This document shows, one piece after another, positions 1 through 14,047 of a stretch of 64,000 bases of DNA; positions within the stretch are counted from its first letter, which is position 1, and every line of letters starts with the position of its first letter. The stretch is taken from contig JAJNNX010000020.1 of the NCBI GenBank assembly GCA_023159155.1, forward strand, positions 372,001-436,000. Direction: 5' to 3'. The notes beneath the pieces are model-generated. The model did no database searches. It was not told where the DNA came from and saw only the letters and a program-made list of their open reading frames with translations. The DNA is from Ustulina deusta (taxonomy: Eukaryota; Ascomycota; Sordariomycetes; Xylariales; Xylariaceae). A program made the translations under genes and the position numbers.

Positions 1-3000
1 TTATTTTTTTAATATTTTTAATAATATATTTTTAAATATTGTTAAGCTTACTACTTATTATATAAAAATCTAAACAAAAAATTACTACTTTTATTTTTAA
101 TTTTAATATTAAAGCTTTAGTTCTTAAAACTTATTTAAAAATAGCTTAGCAAAATAATTATAATAAACAAAATTAAATTAAGAAGTTTAAAATTTATTTT
201 TATAATAAATTTTTTTATAAATTATAATAAATTTATTAAAAAAATATTTAAATATTTATTAATAATAAAATATAAATAATTTTTATTTAAAAAAACTTAA
301 GTTTTAATCTGTATTTAATAAGCTAGTAAAAATATTACTATTTATTAAAAAAAAGTTAAAAACTAAAAAAATAAACAAAACAAAGCTTATATAGCAATTT
401 AAAATTAGTTTAGACCTAATATTTAAATAATAATTAAATATACTAATATAATTTTTTATAATATTATTACTTTTATATAAACAAAAATTATTAAAAAATT
501 TAAATTTTATAATAATATTATTTTTTAATTATTAATATATAAATAAAATAATATTATTTTAAAGTTTTATAAAAATAATATAATTAAACTAGCTTTAGAA
601 CTTTAAACTATTTAAAATAAATTAATCAAATTAAATAATATTTGTATTATTATAAAACTAATTTTTATTAATAAATTTTTTAAATTTTTTAAATTTTTTT
701 TTAATATATTTTTTATTATATTTTTTTAATATTATAATATTATACCTAAATAAAACAAAAATAATATAATTAAAAAAAAATTAATACTTTTAATAAAACT
801 ATTATAATTATTAAGCAAAAATAATAAAATTAAAAACTAAAAAAAATTAATATAAACTTATTAGTTTTTAGCAAAAAGCTTAAATATACTTATTATAAAA
901 GGATTTATTTTTTATAAAAATATTTTATTAAGTTTTTTTAGTTAGCTTTTAAAAAATAGCAAAAAAAAAAAAATTAATAATAAATAAAAATACAAAAAAA
1001 GCAAAAATAATAATAATAATAACTCTATTAGTTATAATTTTTTTTTTATTACTAATAGTTTTAAATTTTTAAATTTTATTTTTGTTAATTTTAGCTTTAC
1101 TATTAATATAGCTCTAACTATAATCCTAAAACTAAGTTTTTTTACTAAAATGTTTAGTATTAATATAAATACTATTATTATTTTTTAACTAAAACTATAC
1201 TAACTACTATTTTTAATATATTTAAACTATTTTATAACATTTTAAAAAAATCTTATATAGCTAATATTTTTTAAAAGTTTAGTTTTATTAATTTTAGCAA
1301 TATAATAAGCAGCTTTTTTATTAAAAAACTAAAATTTATTATTGCTTTAAATATAGGTTATAATTAATATTTCTTTTGTAACTATAATAGCTTTTTTAAT
1401 ATAAAAAAATATACTAGTTTAAAAACATTAAAAATAAAAAAAAAAGTAGTAGTACTTAAAAAAATAAAAAACTATATAGTTATTTTAATAATAAATAGCT
1501 AAAAAAAGCAAACAATTTTTTATAACGCTATTTATTCCCTTAAAAACGGAGTAAATCTAATCTTTATTTTTTAACTTTTTAAAAAAAAAGCTAAATTTCT
1601 TTTTTGCTATAATAAAGCTTTTAGCGCTAAAAAAAAAACTGCTTTATAATAGCTAGAACTATTAATAGCTTATATTTAGTTAATATTCCTAATAATAATA
1701 CTAATATTATAGCCCTAAATATTAACTTTTATACTTATTTTTTATTTAACCTTAAAATATAAATCTAGTACAAATAACTAAAATATTTAAGCAACTAAAA
1801 CCTAAAAAACCTAATAAATTATTTAACTAGAATATTTCCTATTTAAAAATATTACTTTTATAAAACCTATATTAAAAAATAAATAAAAAAACCCCCCTAT
1901 ACAAAATCCTTATAAAAAAAAACACAAAAACTAAAATTATTATATATAAATTTTATAAGTATACTAACTAAAACAAACCAAGTTATAAAACATAATAGGT
2001 CAACCTAATAAATAATTATTAGAAATAATTTTACTAAAATAACTTAAGTATACTTTATAAAATTAACTTTAGAATTTCTAAAATTGTTCTAAACTTTTTT
2101 TAACTAAAAAAAACAGCTAAAATAAAAATATTATACTATTACCCTAGATTAAGGACCTATATTTATAAAAAATATTTTTAAAGTATTATATTATAATAAA
2201 AATATAGTATTATATTTTTTAACTACTAATTAGTATTAATAAAACAGTATTACTAAAAAAACTATAAAAATACTAAAAAATATTGTTTAATAATTATTAA
2301 TTATAACTACTTTATTTAGTATTAATTTTTATTACTAGCTAGTACTAGTCCGTATTACTATATATTTAAAAAATCTATATTTAATTAATAAATTAAAAAA
2401 AAAATTATTTTATAAAATATAATATAGTGTTCTACTAGACCTAGTATACTTTTAAACTATTAGAAATCTAGGCTTTTATTTTTAATAAAAAAACAAAACT
2501 TTATATTATACTAAAATACTAAAAAAAAGGTACTACAAATTAGTTTATTTTTTTAAACTTTAATTAAATAATTTATATAAATAATATTAAGTTTAAAAAA
2601 TATTAAATTTATACTTTTATTAAAAACTAGTTTTTTATATATAAAATAGTACACTTTATTTTAAATACTAATAAAACAACTATAATAATAAGAACTAAAA
2701 ATATTACTAAATAAAAAACTAATATTAAATATATTAAATTTTAAATCTTTAATAAACTAAAAAATAATATAAGTAATATAACTAATAAAAATATTAAATT
2801 ATCTATTTTAAAAAGAAGTGCTCCTTTATATACTTAAAAATATATATATAAACATATATTTAAAGAATTTTTAAAAAGTACTATATTACCCTGGTCCAAT
2901 AAAACTATTTATAATTAAAGCTTTTTTTTTATACCTAAACTAAACATTAGCTCTAAAATAATTAATAAAAATAACTTTAAATAAGACTTTTTTATATAAA

Positions 3001-3434
3001 CTTTTAATAACTTTAATAATAAATTACTAGTATTATAAAACTATATTATAATAATACTACTTTTAAAAGTTCAAAAAAACTATTCTAACCTATGTTTTAA
3101 AATAAAACAACTTAAATACCTCTAACTACTAATATTAAACCTAATATATAAAGCAGCAATAAATCAAATTAATATTAACCCATTTTAAATAATAATATTA
3201 TTTATTAGTATTATATATGCTTTTTTTTTAGTAAAAATAACCAAACTAAAAATAATTAATTAAACTAAAAATAGTGCTTACTAGTATAACTAATACAAAA
3301 ATATAAAAAATAAACATAAATTACTAGTTAATAATAAAACTTAAGTACTTTATAATTTTTTACTAAAATATAAAATATTGTTTAAAAAATAAATATTTAG
3401 GCTAAAATATAAACTAAATAAGTCGATTGCTTAT

Positions 3435-4700
3435 TATAAAGCTTACTAAGTAATTAAAAGCTTTAAACAAATAAAAAGCCTTAATTATAACAAAACTTTT
3501 GCTTTAATAATTAAACTTATAAACTATAAAGCAATTTTTATTATTATTATAGCTTTTAATTTTAAGTTTAAATAAATAAATATTAAAACAGCGTTTTTTT
3601 ATAAAAAAATAAATAAAAAAATCTATATTAAATAATTAACTAAATTTAAAAATAGTACTAACAAAATATACAAATTATAAAAAGTTTTATATAACTTAAA
3701 ATAAGCACTTAAAATCTAATATAAAACTTTGGCTACTTTTCTAAAAAAATTCAACTTTATTTTTTTAAATATTAATATTAGAATATTTACTAAAAAGCAT
3801 ACCTATATTACTATTTATATAAATAACTTTCTAATTACTACTTTTTTTATAAAAAAAATTAATAAAATAAAGTCTGCTTTATATAATAAGTTTAATATAA
3901 TAAATTTTAAATTTTATTTATATTACTTAAAAATAACTATTAAAAAAAACTGCTTTAATAAAGCAATTTATTTTAAGCAAAATATTTATATAAAAAAAGT
4001 TTTTTAAAATTTTTATTTTTAAAAAACAAAACTTAAAAATATTTCTATAAAAACTAAAACTTTTAAACTACTATTAATAAATTATATACTTATATTTAAA
4101 AATAAAGCCTAATATATAAGTGCTATAAAATTATTAATATATATTATATTTAGCATTTAACCTAATATTATATTTGCTATTCTTTTTTATAGTTAATTTA
4201 TAATAAAACTTAATAAAGTTTATAGATTAGCGGTTAGCTATATTTTTAAATATTTAAAAAGAACTACAAATATAAAATTAATATATTATAAAAAACTTTA
4301 AAACCTAGTTAGCTATACTAATATAAATTATATTAGTAACTAAAACACTTGTAGGTCTACTTTAAAATATATTTTTTATATTAGTAGTAAAACATTTAAC
4401 TAAAGTTCTAAACAATAAATTACTATATTTTTATTTTTTTATAAAACTAAATATATTAGTTAAATATAAGCTACTAAAAAAGCTAAACGCTACTTAAAAA
4501 ATAAATATTATAATTATTTATAAAAATAACTAAAAAGCTATTATTTTAATAAATAACTTTTTATACTATACTAATACTAAATATATAACTATTTAATTTA
4601 AATTTATTTATAAACAATAAACTAATAGTAATATTAAACTTTAGTATATTTTTATTAATTAATAAGTAATAAATAAATTAACTAAAATATTACTAAAAAA
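3435..4700 (+). pseudogene. Ty1/copia pol remnant (reverse transcriptase and RNase H), RIP-inactivated
   Basis: Reading frame 3 from 3435 to 4007 keeps the copia reverse transcriptase pattern despite stops: YKA.V-IK-FKQIK-LNYNKTFA, then IKTAFFY, then KVLYNLK.AL, then TYITIYINNFLI. These match the family's 'GFxQxxGxDYxETFAPV', 'DVKTAFLYG', 'KALYGLKQAPR' and 'YVDDLLI' blocks. The catalytic YVDD is now Y-I-N-N (3816-3827), as expected from G-to-A changes in both Asp codons. Downstream (about 4168-4500, another frame) FAI...RLAVSYIFKYLKRTTNIKLIY and later blocks match the copia RNase H region. Stops at former Gln, Arg and Trp codons fit C-to-T or G-to-A transitions. This is a dead element, not a gene. 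Confidence 0.85.
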
Positions 4701-6069
4701 TAAGTTTTTAATTTTCTAAAATATTTTAAGTTTAAAATAAATAAAAATAAAATTAAACAAAACTTTATATATTTAATAATATTATATTTTAAAAAGCTAT
4801 AAAAATATTTACTTATATAGAACTTATTTAATTTGTTTTTAAAAGCTTTTATTTTTTTAAATATTTTATTTTAAAAAACTTTTAAACTTATTAATATTTA
4901 TTACTACTTTTAACAAAATATTTTATATATTAGTAAAGCTATTTTATAACTAAAAATACCAAAATAGTTATATAATTATTATTATAAAAAAAATTTTATT
5001 ATTATTTATATATTATTATAAAAACTTTAAATTTATTAAAATAATTTTATTTATTAATACTAAGCTATTAATTATTACATTATTTAATTTTATTATTATT
5101 AGTTATTTTAAAATAATATTAAATAAAAGTTTTTATTACTAGCTACTAAAAATATATTTATATTAAACCTAATTAGTTTTTTTATAAAATTATTAATATA
5201 TTTAAAATTAACTAATAATTAACTAGTTAAATATTTAAAATAATATTATAACTTTATAATTATAGCTATACTTTATATTTATTTAAAATTAATATTTTTT
5301 AGTTATTTAAAAAAAAAAAAAATTTAAAAAGTTAGCAATATAATACTTAATATTTATACTTAGAACATATTTAGTATGTTTTATAACTATTAAAAAAATA
5401 ACAAAAAAACCTATAAAAAAACATAAAATAGTATATTTTTGCTATAGTAATAATAATTAATTTATTTAAAAATAAAACTATAATATTTTAAAACTATAAC
5501 TTTATTTAAAATATAATAATTAAATTATATATTAAAAATATTTTTTAAAAAAAGTAATAAATCTTTTTAAATTTTATTTCTAAAAAAATCTAAATATTTA
5601 TAATATAGTATAATATTAATAATATATTTAGTAGCTAAAACTTATATTTATTATATAGTATATTATAAATTTGTTAATAAGTAGCTATAAAAAATTATTT
5701 TTATTTAAGCCTTAATAATTTAAAACTAAAAAACTATATATGTTTAGCTAAATAATTTATATATTATTACTAACTAGCTTATATTTATTTAATTCTTTTT
5801 TTATAGAAGTTTTTTTATAAGTTTAGCTAATACTAAAAACTTTAAACAAAAAAAAAAAAATACTAAAAGTACTAGCAAGCTTTTAGAACTTTAATATATT
5901 AAAGTTTTTTATAAAAAAGACCTACCATAAATTATAAAAAAAAAAAATCTAGTAATATATTCAAAATTTTCTAAAAACATTAAAACATTATATTTGCTAT
6001 CTATATTTATCGATTATATTTTATATAATTATATTAAACAACTAAAGCAACATATAAATTTAAAATAAA

Positions 6070-6224
6070 TAGGAGTATTAAAATATAAAAATTAAGTATA
6101 CTCTATTTTCTGACTATATATATTACTAGATTCCCCCAGACCTTTGGTTCTTGATTTTTTTTCTAATTATTCTAAATATATAAGATATTCTGCTTACTTG
6201 TATACATATCCACTTATCTTAACA
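6070..6224 (+). repeat. Probable 3' LTR of the left copia element
   Basis: A less degraded stretch downstream of the copia RNase H trace. It carries promoter- and terminator-like LTR composition and ends in TTATCTTAACA, that is, with a terminal CA. Position and orientation fit a 3' LTR. The partner copy is outside the window, so the boundaries cannot be proven. Confidence 0.4.
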
Positions 6225-6239
6225 AAAAGGGACAGAGTT

Positions 6240-7905
6240 ACTTTAATACGGAACTATGATTCATTATGATGCGGGCCCACGCAGATGGGGTCGACATGGG
6301 CGCCCAGGGCACCAAGTCTTTGTCATAGGGGAACATTAACATATTTCCATTCCCAAGCATCATACAAGATGGCCGACTTCTCGTGTGAAGATAAAAAACC
6401 TTGCCGACTTCTCTGGGTGCATTCTCAATCATGCATGGCCATTATGTCAGCGCTTTCCATCAGCAGATCAGATAAACGTTGTTCTAACTGCGTTATCACT
6501 AATGCGAGGATACCAACAAAGAGGTGTCTGGCACTTGCTGATCTAAAGTTCCCTTTTCGCTTCCTTCCACGGTTCCATGCCTCATATAAGACTTACTTGG
6601 AGGAGAATATGTTAGCATTAGGAGTGAAGGCGCCGTCAAGGGGCAGATTCAGTTCCAAATGGTTTCAAACTAGGTACAAGAACCCATTGTAGGTACCTAG
6701 CTATATGGTAATTTGGATATCAGGTAGAAAAAAAGAGAAGAAGAAGAAAAAAAAGAAAGAAAAAAGACTGAAGTAACCATTTGAAGGAACCTGACCCCAG
6801 CTCCTAATATAAGATAGTTTAAATGTCCATTTTCTTGTTTAGCCATGCCCTCCAGATCCCTAGCTGATTGGACCCCGCCGGAGAGGTTGTGAGGATAATA
6901 CAGGGCCTCTAGCAAAAACCCACAGGTCTCGTCCAAGGTCTGTCACGGCAAGACTTCAATCTTGGGATTGCTGCCACCGTCAAGTTGCCTCAATGAGTAG
7001 ACGACCTTTTTTTTGATTTCTTGTGTCGGTGGGATTTAGAGGCGATGATGAGCCCGTTTGTTCTCGCGATGCGCTGGTCTGAAGAATTACTCAGATACTC
7101 AGACATGGGCTCGTAAACGCCGGTAGATCCCTCACGGCGATCGCCAGTATGGTAGCACTGCACTTTGGCGGAAGACCGGTGCAACTGGCCGCACGCGGGT
7201 CCCAGCATTGCGCCACAGGTGCAAACCACCCCGGGCTGCCATGAGCCGACATATGCAAGGGTAGGATCGTGGGGTGCTATGCACCGGTGTTGGCTGGATC
7301 CCGAATTCGGCATTGGAGAATGCTGGCGCAAATGTTTTGAAGAGTCTTAGAGAATATTTTGTATTTTGGTTGTTCACTGTCTATGATGGTTGAATCATGA
7401 AACTCGTTAAATTCAACATCGGCTACCTCAACGAGGGTTTTTATCCTCATACAATACTAGAAGGAAAATCTATCATAGTCACCGATGCAGGTGAACTGGA
7501 ACTCTTTACCGACCTAGGTGAACTTGTCTCCCTCACCGGTCCTAGAGGGTGCTTATGGTGCTTGATTGGAAAGACGTGTACCTGACTTGGTACCTTGCAG
7601 ACGGCAGAACAGGGTCCTTTACCGGTCACGGATACAAGCTTCTTCATTGGCCCATGCGAACGCAAAATACTCTTTCTGATAGACTGGATATCAATTCGAA
7701 GGCTAGAATGCACGAAGATCACCCCCAAGTTTTTTTTTTTTCCGAGGCGAACAACAGAGAGTGAATTCAATTGACTATCGGAGTTTTCAGCTGTTCGACA
7801 TGCAAAACTAATCGATTGATTGGTTGCCATTTCAAGTATTCCAAATTCCTCTTTACTGCTTTCGTCATAACACCATCATAGTGTTGTGTTCTCGAGACAT
7901 CTCTT
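6240..7905. other. Gene-poor stretch, no recognised gene
   Basis: Mixed-composition DNA with only short overlapping open frames on both strands. The plus frame from 7397 reads 62 codons, meets a TGA at 7583-7585 and stays open for about 50 more codons, so it could be a decayed exon. The minus frame at 6990-7331 contains several Cys and His codons but no recognisable fold. A purine-rich tract lies near 6726-6766. None of these gave a recognisable protein family. Confidence 0.5.
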
Positions 7906-7910
7906 CGCAT

Positions 7911-8765
7911 TCATGCCTTCCCTCCTGCCTTGGCCTCTTGGGCACTGTACATAGCAACGCGCTGGGTAAACCCTTGGGCAATGCCGTCATCTGGGATGTG
8001 CATTTCGCCAACCACCTTGTATCCAAGCCCTAGATAGACCTGCTCGCCCATGTGTGAGGGAATAACGCCTTGATCAATGCCGTCTTGGTCACAAAGGCGC
8101 TGTCCCCACTTGAGCATCAAGGTGGCGTGGCCCCTCCGACGGTATGATGGATGGACGACGAGCTTATCGCAGATATTCTTGCCGGAGAAGTACCTTCACC
8201 ACGAGAAACGCCGCGCGTCAGCCGGGCCAGAGATATTTATTTTTCGTGGCCTTGAGAATAGACAGTCGTCACCACAAAAATACCGACTCTCAGTTGAAAG
8301 TCACACTCACTGGTTTTCCGTCTCTTGCGTGATGCGGCGGAAGAGATCCAGGCGATGCTGACAAAGATCCCGATCAGGAGCTGGGCGCGGTTCCCCCACA
8401 TCTGGTACAACAAACTGGCCCTGGCGCGGTGACTTCTCTGCGAGCCTCCAGCTAGCTACCCCTACAACTATACGCTGACGGGACGTACCAGAACAGTCAG
8501 CATCGCCATTCGTAGAATTTGGCGAGTCTTGAGCAACAATAACCACTGCCAGAGGGTCAAGTAATTGAGTACGGTAGATGTTAGCAAATGAGGCGACCGC
8601 ATCTTCTGGAAAGTCTGCATATCGAGGCCGTTCGTAGCGAAAGATCTCCGAGTCTTTAAAGCCAATAACACTTATATCGGCGATACGCTCAATGTCCGAG
8701 GCAACAGCGAGGCGAAGGGAATGGAAGGGAGGTAGCGGGGGGTATTCCGGAGAACTCATGGTCAT
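7911..8765 (-). CDS. GNAT-family N-acetyltransferase, 245 aa, one intron
   Basis: Exon 1 is 8765-8311 and exon 2 is 8193-7911; the 117-nt intron (8194-8310) starts GTGAGT, has a CTGAC branch point and ends AAG. The join is in phase (455 + 283 nt = 246 codons). The product has the fungal GNAT layout. Near the N-terminus, SLRLAVASDIERIADI is the first strand and helix. Around residue 163, LVVHPSYRRRGHATLML is strand 4 followed by the acetyl-CoA pyrophosphate loop (R-R-x-G-x-A). GEQVYLGLGYKVVGEMHI is the final strand. It should transfer an acetyl group from acetyl-CoA to an amine; the substrate is unknown. The frame is open back to 8900, but the ATG at 8765 (or 8759) gives the normal family start. 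The gene is divergent from the Zn2Cys6 regulator. A TGA that seems to break the middle of the gene lies inside the intron. Confidence 0.85.
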
Positions 8766-9353
8766 TGCGTAGAGCTTGCATAAAATAACGCCCCGAATCA
8801 AAGGAGAAAAGTGTTGATGTTGTCTGCCTAGCCGCACCAAGACCCGCGCCTCATGCTCAACCTTTATTTTAAATCGTAGAGGCGAACGGTTGATTAACAC
8901 TTGTCTGTCAAGTCTGGCCGATCACGAATCGCATTAGGTTATTGGTCAATGAGCAGTGGCATGGTGCAGGTTGTTGAGCCAATCACCGTGCGACCGGTGA
9001 AGCACCATGTTCTCCCGATGCAAGGGAAGACCAGGGGTCTGGGCTCGTACATGTATGTAACTGGCACATCAGGCAGCCGCAAGAAACGGGTCGCCCGGGT
9101 TCTTTCAATCATCTTCTAGATTCGTTAAAGCAGCACAAACACCACTTCCGTAGGCGATAGAGCCGAACCAAATTTCTAACTCGAAGTTGATCACCTGGCA
9201 CACTGACGCTCGGGACATTTCCCGATCATAACATCTGTAGTGTACTTATTGTGGGCGAGTATATGTGGAACCTGTCGAAGTAAGCTGGGATACTGATGTC
9301 TCACACCTGACTGAACGAATACACAAACTTGAGAAACGGACCGTCCTCCACAA
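8766..9353. promoter_or_regulatory. Shared divergent intergenic region, GNAT gene / Zn2Cys6 gene
   Basis: 588 bp separate the two divergent start codons, so this stretch must hold both promoters. A CCAAT-type motif (GCCAATCACC) lies near 8978 and ATTGGTCAAT near 8941. No clear CGG-N-CCG palindrome for the neighbouring Zn2Cys6 factor was picked out. Promoter function is inferred from position only. Confidence 0.4.
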
Positions 9354-11475
9354 ATGGCAAATTACTGCGTTCCACAGAAGGATGGGGACGGCGACGACGT
9401 ACATTTGGAGCAGGGGCTGGTACAATTCACCGAAAATGGGGTATGTTCAGCCCAATATCGTGTGATGTGTATCAATAACGGATGACTGACCCCAGGCATA
9501 GTTCTATACTACATCGAGCGCGGTTAATATACCGCTCACTGATGGGTCGTTTGATCTGTCGCTCCAGAGAACCCCATTTCTATGCAGCAACCCAAATGAC
9601 GGCTTACTCTGTGATGTAAGTAAGATCTTGTGCAAGCAGTACGGATTGGACAGCAGGTCAACGTTTAACTACCAACTCCCAAAGCTGATGTTTCCTTGGC
9701 CAGAATTTCTTCGGGCCGCAGGTTCAAAGCCTCGACATCGAAATTCAACGCAGCTCGTGGGATTTAGGGCTTCAAGGCGGACACGATGGCCAAGCCCAGG
9801 CCATCTTCACACCTGCAGACATTGTGTCGCAAGTTCCGTTTGAGTCTCCGAGCGCATTGGATCAAATCATTCGTGAGCCCCTCCCTCCTTGGGGCAAGGG
9901 AGGAGAAACGACACTCTTTACGTCAAGTTTTCTATTTGACCCTTCCGAAGCTTACGGATTGTCCAGCCCTGTTGACGCTAGGGGTCCCTTGCTACCGCTG
10001 GCTGAATTTTCACCAGCGGGGTTGAACAATGATTTATGCTACAACTGCTTTGATGATTCGGGCTGGTGTGCAGACACCATCAAGCCACCTCCACCTATCG
10101 CACCTAAGCCATCAGCTATCCCGTCTTCCCGCGAAATACCATATAAAACACATTCATCGACTCCCAAAAGAAAACGTAGTCAATTTGATGAGGAGGGAAA
10201 GTCCAAGGTCAAGAAAGTACGGAAAGTAGGGGCCTGCTTCCGATGCAAGATATATAAATTGCCTGTTAGTCACTATGATACCGGGGTGGGGACTGCTAAC
10301 CAACGATTATCTAGTGTAATGAGGAGCTACCCTGCATGAATTGTATCAAAGTGAAAGATAAACAAAAGGTATTTTTCGGTCCTTGCATTAGACCGAACAT
10401 CTTCGACGTGCAGAGCTTCCGTGCCGGAGATGGAGACAACGGACAACTTCGCTCGATACTCCCCGAATACAAATGGCTACCGGGCGGGAAAACCATGATG
10501 GTCAAACTGCAATGGCCCTTTCGCCGTGGCCATGTGGATGAACCGATGCTAGAAGTGGCTTGTCAGATGTTCACGCCAAAGAGAGGGCAAAACACCGTAG
10601 AGGAGTTTTCAGTCAACAACGTAGTCCGCAGGGTACCGCTGCCACCTTGGGCATGTCGGGACACCGAATCAGCACAGAAAGGTATTGCGAGGTTTCTAGG
10701 AGAATGTCAAGGACTACTTGAAGACGAGATACGGGTCACACTGAAGGATCCCATCCTGCAACGCACGTGGGTTGAGGCAATACGCTATCGAGCCGCGCAT
10801 AAATCGACCCTTGTCACTCGGGCTTTGCAGGTGTTTGGTGGTGCCATGATGAACTCCAAGTACCCCATGTCAGTTATACAGAACGTCTTCGGAGTACCAG
10901 ACGAGCTAGATACGCCTTACTTTTTCGAGAAATTACCACTTCCCGCCCAACTCACCTACCAAATTCAAACTATGATAGCCCACGAAATGCTGGAAACGCA
11001 AACTTTGCTTCTCAAGGAGCTTAAGAATCGCATATTCCACAGAGACCGCCAACGCCATTGGTACGAAGTCTATCTTACAGTCTTTATATTACTGGCGACT
11101 ATCGAATTCGTGTATCGAGTTCAGATGTGGTTCGTGCGGGCGAAAGCTGGCGTAAGTGCCCGCAATCTTACAAATATTGCATTTGTCACGCAGACCATGC
11201 TGGAAGAATGGGAAGCCTCCGCGCATAACCTGATCAACCATTTCCGGTGTGTCATGAACGGCGAACTACCGTTCAGGCAGTCTTGGGAAGACGGGTCGGA
11301 TAATCCCCGACGAACTGGGCTCGACGCCAGAGCGGTCGAGTATATCCGTGCTATCAAGCACGAGACTGAGACACGGATGGATGAACTCGCCGCATTGAGG
11401 GAACTCGAGGGTCGGACGCGGTTTGAGAGACCATTAGGAGCTATTTGCGAATTGTTCCTATCTTGTGAGGCCTGA
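9354..11475 (+). CDS. Zn2Cys6 fungal transcription factor, 640 aa, four exons
   Basis: The exons are 9354-9440, 9502-9615, 9704-10264 and 10315-11475. All introns (61, 88, 50 nt) are in phase 0 with GT...AG ends; the third has CTAAC. The zinc cluster straddles the last intron: Cys245, Cys248, Cys255, Cys261, Cys264 and Cys278 (C-x2-C-x6-C-x5-C-x2-C-x13-C). It follows a basic stretch (TPKRKRSQF, then KSKVKKVRK) that should serve as nuclear signal and DNA contact. The N-terminal 240 residues are Pro/Ser-rich. The C-terminal half is helical, with a hydrophobic segment (YLTVFILLATIEFVYRV) often seen in this subtype. The spacing and the RCKIYKLPC...PCMNC pattern match the subclass with a long fifth loop. 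Targets are unknown. No biosynthetic genes adjoin it except the GNAT gene. Confidence 0.88.
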
Positions 11476-12150
11476 GGGCTTTCGTGGTGGGTTCGGCATT
11501 TCATCTCAACGAGATTATATCTGCCCTCTTTTTTTCTCCCTAACATATCTAACGTGATGACCTCTGTCTCTTTTTCTCCAGCTATTTGATGTATACATTA
11601 CCTCGGCGCGCGCTGTATTGGAGTCTCGGGATCCTCGTGCTAGTATTGCTTAGACCGCAGTATTAGTAGAGAGAATACTGTTCAATAGAGAGTCTGGGCG
11701 AAACCTGCTGCATACGCGGGTATGCACGAGACATTTCTTACCTTTATTACAATACTACACCCTTAAGACAAAGATTTTCATATCCATTGTCAAAGGTGGG
11801 CTACCTGAATCTGCCTTAGTTATCGCGGAACAATGGAAATTATAACTCATTCGTATAATCAGCCGTTCCTGACAAATTTATTTGAGTATTCTGTAACGGG
11901 AACAGGGTTAAATTATGAGTATTTCAGTAGGTGTACTGTGCTGTGTTGAACATTGGAGACCAAATCTGGCTGCAGTCAAGTGAGGCGGTACCTCTATATA
12001 TACTGAATAGTTCTGCAGGGTTTAGAGACCCACCATACAACTTACCCTTCTACAACATTATAATTATAAGCATACATACACAACAAATACGCAGCAAATT
12101 TATACTAAGTTATTATAACTTGCAGTACTCTACTAAAGATTTATTGTTTA
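11476..12150. other. Intergenic stretch grading into AT-rich DNA
   Basis: Downstream of the transcription factor gene. AT content rises progressively after about 12,050 and reaches the RIP-type composition at about 12,150. No open frame of interest and no structural RNA was recognised. Confidence 0.5.
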
Positions 12151-14047
12151 ATTAACTTATTAATAAGTTATAAAAAAAATAGCGCTTTATATATATAACA
12201 AAAATGTTCTAAAAAACTTTTTAATTAACCTAACAAAAAATAGACCTTTAAAAACAGCGTTTTTAGACTTTCTAGTACTAGCAAATATTATTATTATTCT
12301 AAGTATATTTTTAGTTTATATTTATATCGAACTAACTTTATAATTTAAAAAAAAACAATAGTATATAAATATAACAAATAATTTAATAACTTTAACCCTA
12401 TTAAATATTAAAATAAAAAAATACAAATGTACTATATATTTTTAAAACTTTTTAATTATAAAAAAAAAAACATAATATTATATTTTAATAAAAATAGTAG
12501 TAATAATAAGCGTATCTTATATAAGTAGTATAAATAATAATAATAATTATTTTAAATTATATAAATTATTTTTATTTATTTAAATAATAATAAACTAGTT
12601 TTATAGTGTTAATTAAAAATAAATTATAATAATTTATTAAAACAACTTTAAACTAATAAACTTAATTAAACTATAAATAAGCAATAAATATATATTAAAT
12701 AAAATAATAATACTTTATATTAGCTAAAGTAATACTATTATAATATAAATTATTATTTTAAAAGTTTAAATATATAAAAATAATATTATAATATAAATAT
12801 ATTATTTTTTAATATTTATAATAATATATTATTACTTATTTAAAAAATACTAATATATTATTTTAGTAATAAATAATTTTATATATATTATATATAAATT
12901 AGTAATAATTTATAAACTAAAACAAATTATTAAGTTTATATTAGCCCAAATAAAACATTATTTATTAACTTTTTATATAGTTACTTTATAAATAAAATAA
13001 AACTATAATTAAAAAAATATTTATTTAAACGTTTTAATACTAAAGCTATTTTATTACATTAAATATTTTATTAAAATATTAAAAACTAAATTATATTTAT
13101 TAAAAAACTATACTAAAAATAAAATATATAACTATTAAAATAACTTTATTTATAACTATATTTTAAGCTTTTTTTTATATTATTAAAAATATATCTATAA
13201 ATATTATAATAAAATATATAAAAAACTAGCCTATATTAATAAAAAAATATAAAATAAAGCAGCTATTCTTTAGTTATAAGCTAACTAGCTAGTTTTATTA
13301 GTTCTAAATCAAATATACCCTAATAATATAATAAGTTTAAATATTCTAATTATTATTTAAATAATATAAAATATATTATTTTTTCTACTAAAACTATTAA
13401 TAAACTTAGTTCTAATTTTTAATATATATAATCTAAATAGTTTTATTTTAATTATATATATTTTTTTTGCCCTAATTATTAATAAATAGCTTTTTAATAA
13501 TACTTATATAATCTAAAAAATATATTTTTTAAAATATTATAATATAAAGCGCTTTTTAAATATTTAGAACTTTTAAAACTAAACTAATTTAATAACTTTT
13601 ATTTTATAAATAAAAACTATTTTATAATTAAAATTTAAATTATATTAGATTTAGTTCTAAACTAGATTTTAAAAATGTTTAATTTTTTAGGCCTGCTATA
13701 CTTACTACTAAGCCTAATCCTTAAATTAAACAAAAGCTAATAATAAATCTATTTTTTTTTTAAAGTTAAGTTAATAAATAATTTAATACGCCCTAAATAT
13801 ATAATTTTTAAATATTTAACTATTTAATAAATATTTAACATAATTCAAATATTAAATAAAAAAATAACTCTAATCAAAAAAAACTTAAAAAATATATTTT
13901 GTTTAATTTTAGTAGTATATTTATACTGCTAGCTTTTTAGTTTTAAATAAAAAAACTGCTTTTTTTACAAAAACTATTTCTTTTTTAGTTTTTAAACTAT
14001 TTTTTTTATTTTTAATCTTTTTACAAAAAGTTTTTATTAATTATTAT
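12151..14047. repeat. RIP-degraded repeat of unknown type, left of the Gypsy element
   Basis: Almost entirely A/T with dense stops. No reverse transcriptase, integrase or transposase block could be read with confidence. It ends at the target-site duplication of the Gypsy element, so the Gypsy element probably landed in this older repeat. Confidence 0.6.

Larger units (their letters stand above)
1..6224. mobile_element. AT-rich, RIP-degraded retrotransposon block
   Basis: Nearly pure A/T sequence with stop codons in all frames and only scattered G or C. Recognisable coding traces are limited to a plus-strand copia reverse transcriptase/RNase H segment (annotated separately) and a likely 3' LTR at the right edge. 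The composition switches sharply near 6,225, where ordinary mixed sequence begins. The 5' LTR was not found and may lie left of the window. No functional gene is seen here. Confidence 0.85.

Noticed and set aside
3729..4007. 92-codon open frame in the left AT block
   Set aside because: It is the copia reverse transcriptase fragment, in frame with degenerate pol sequence upstream, not a host gene.
8190..8310. Apparent TGA nonsense codon in the GNAT gene
   Set aside because: Falls inside a 117-nt intron with good donor, branch point and in-phase acceptor.
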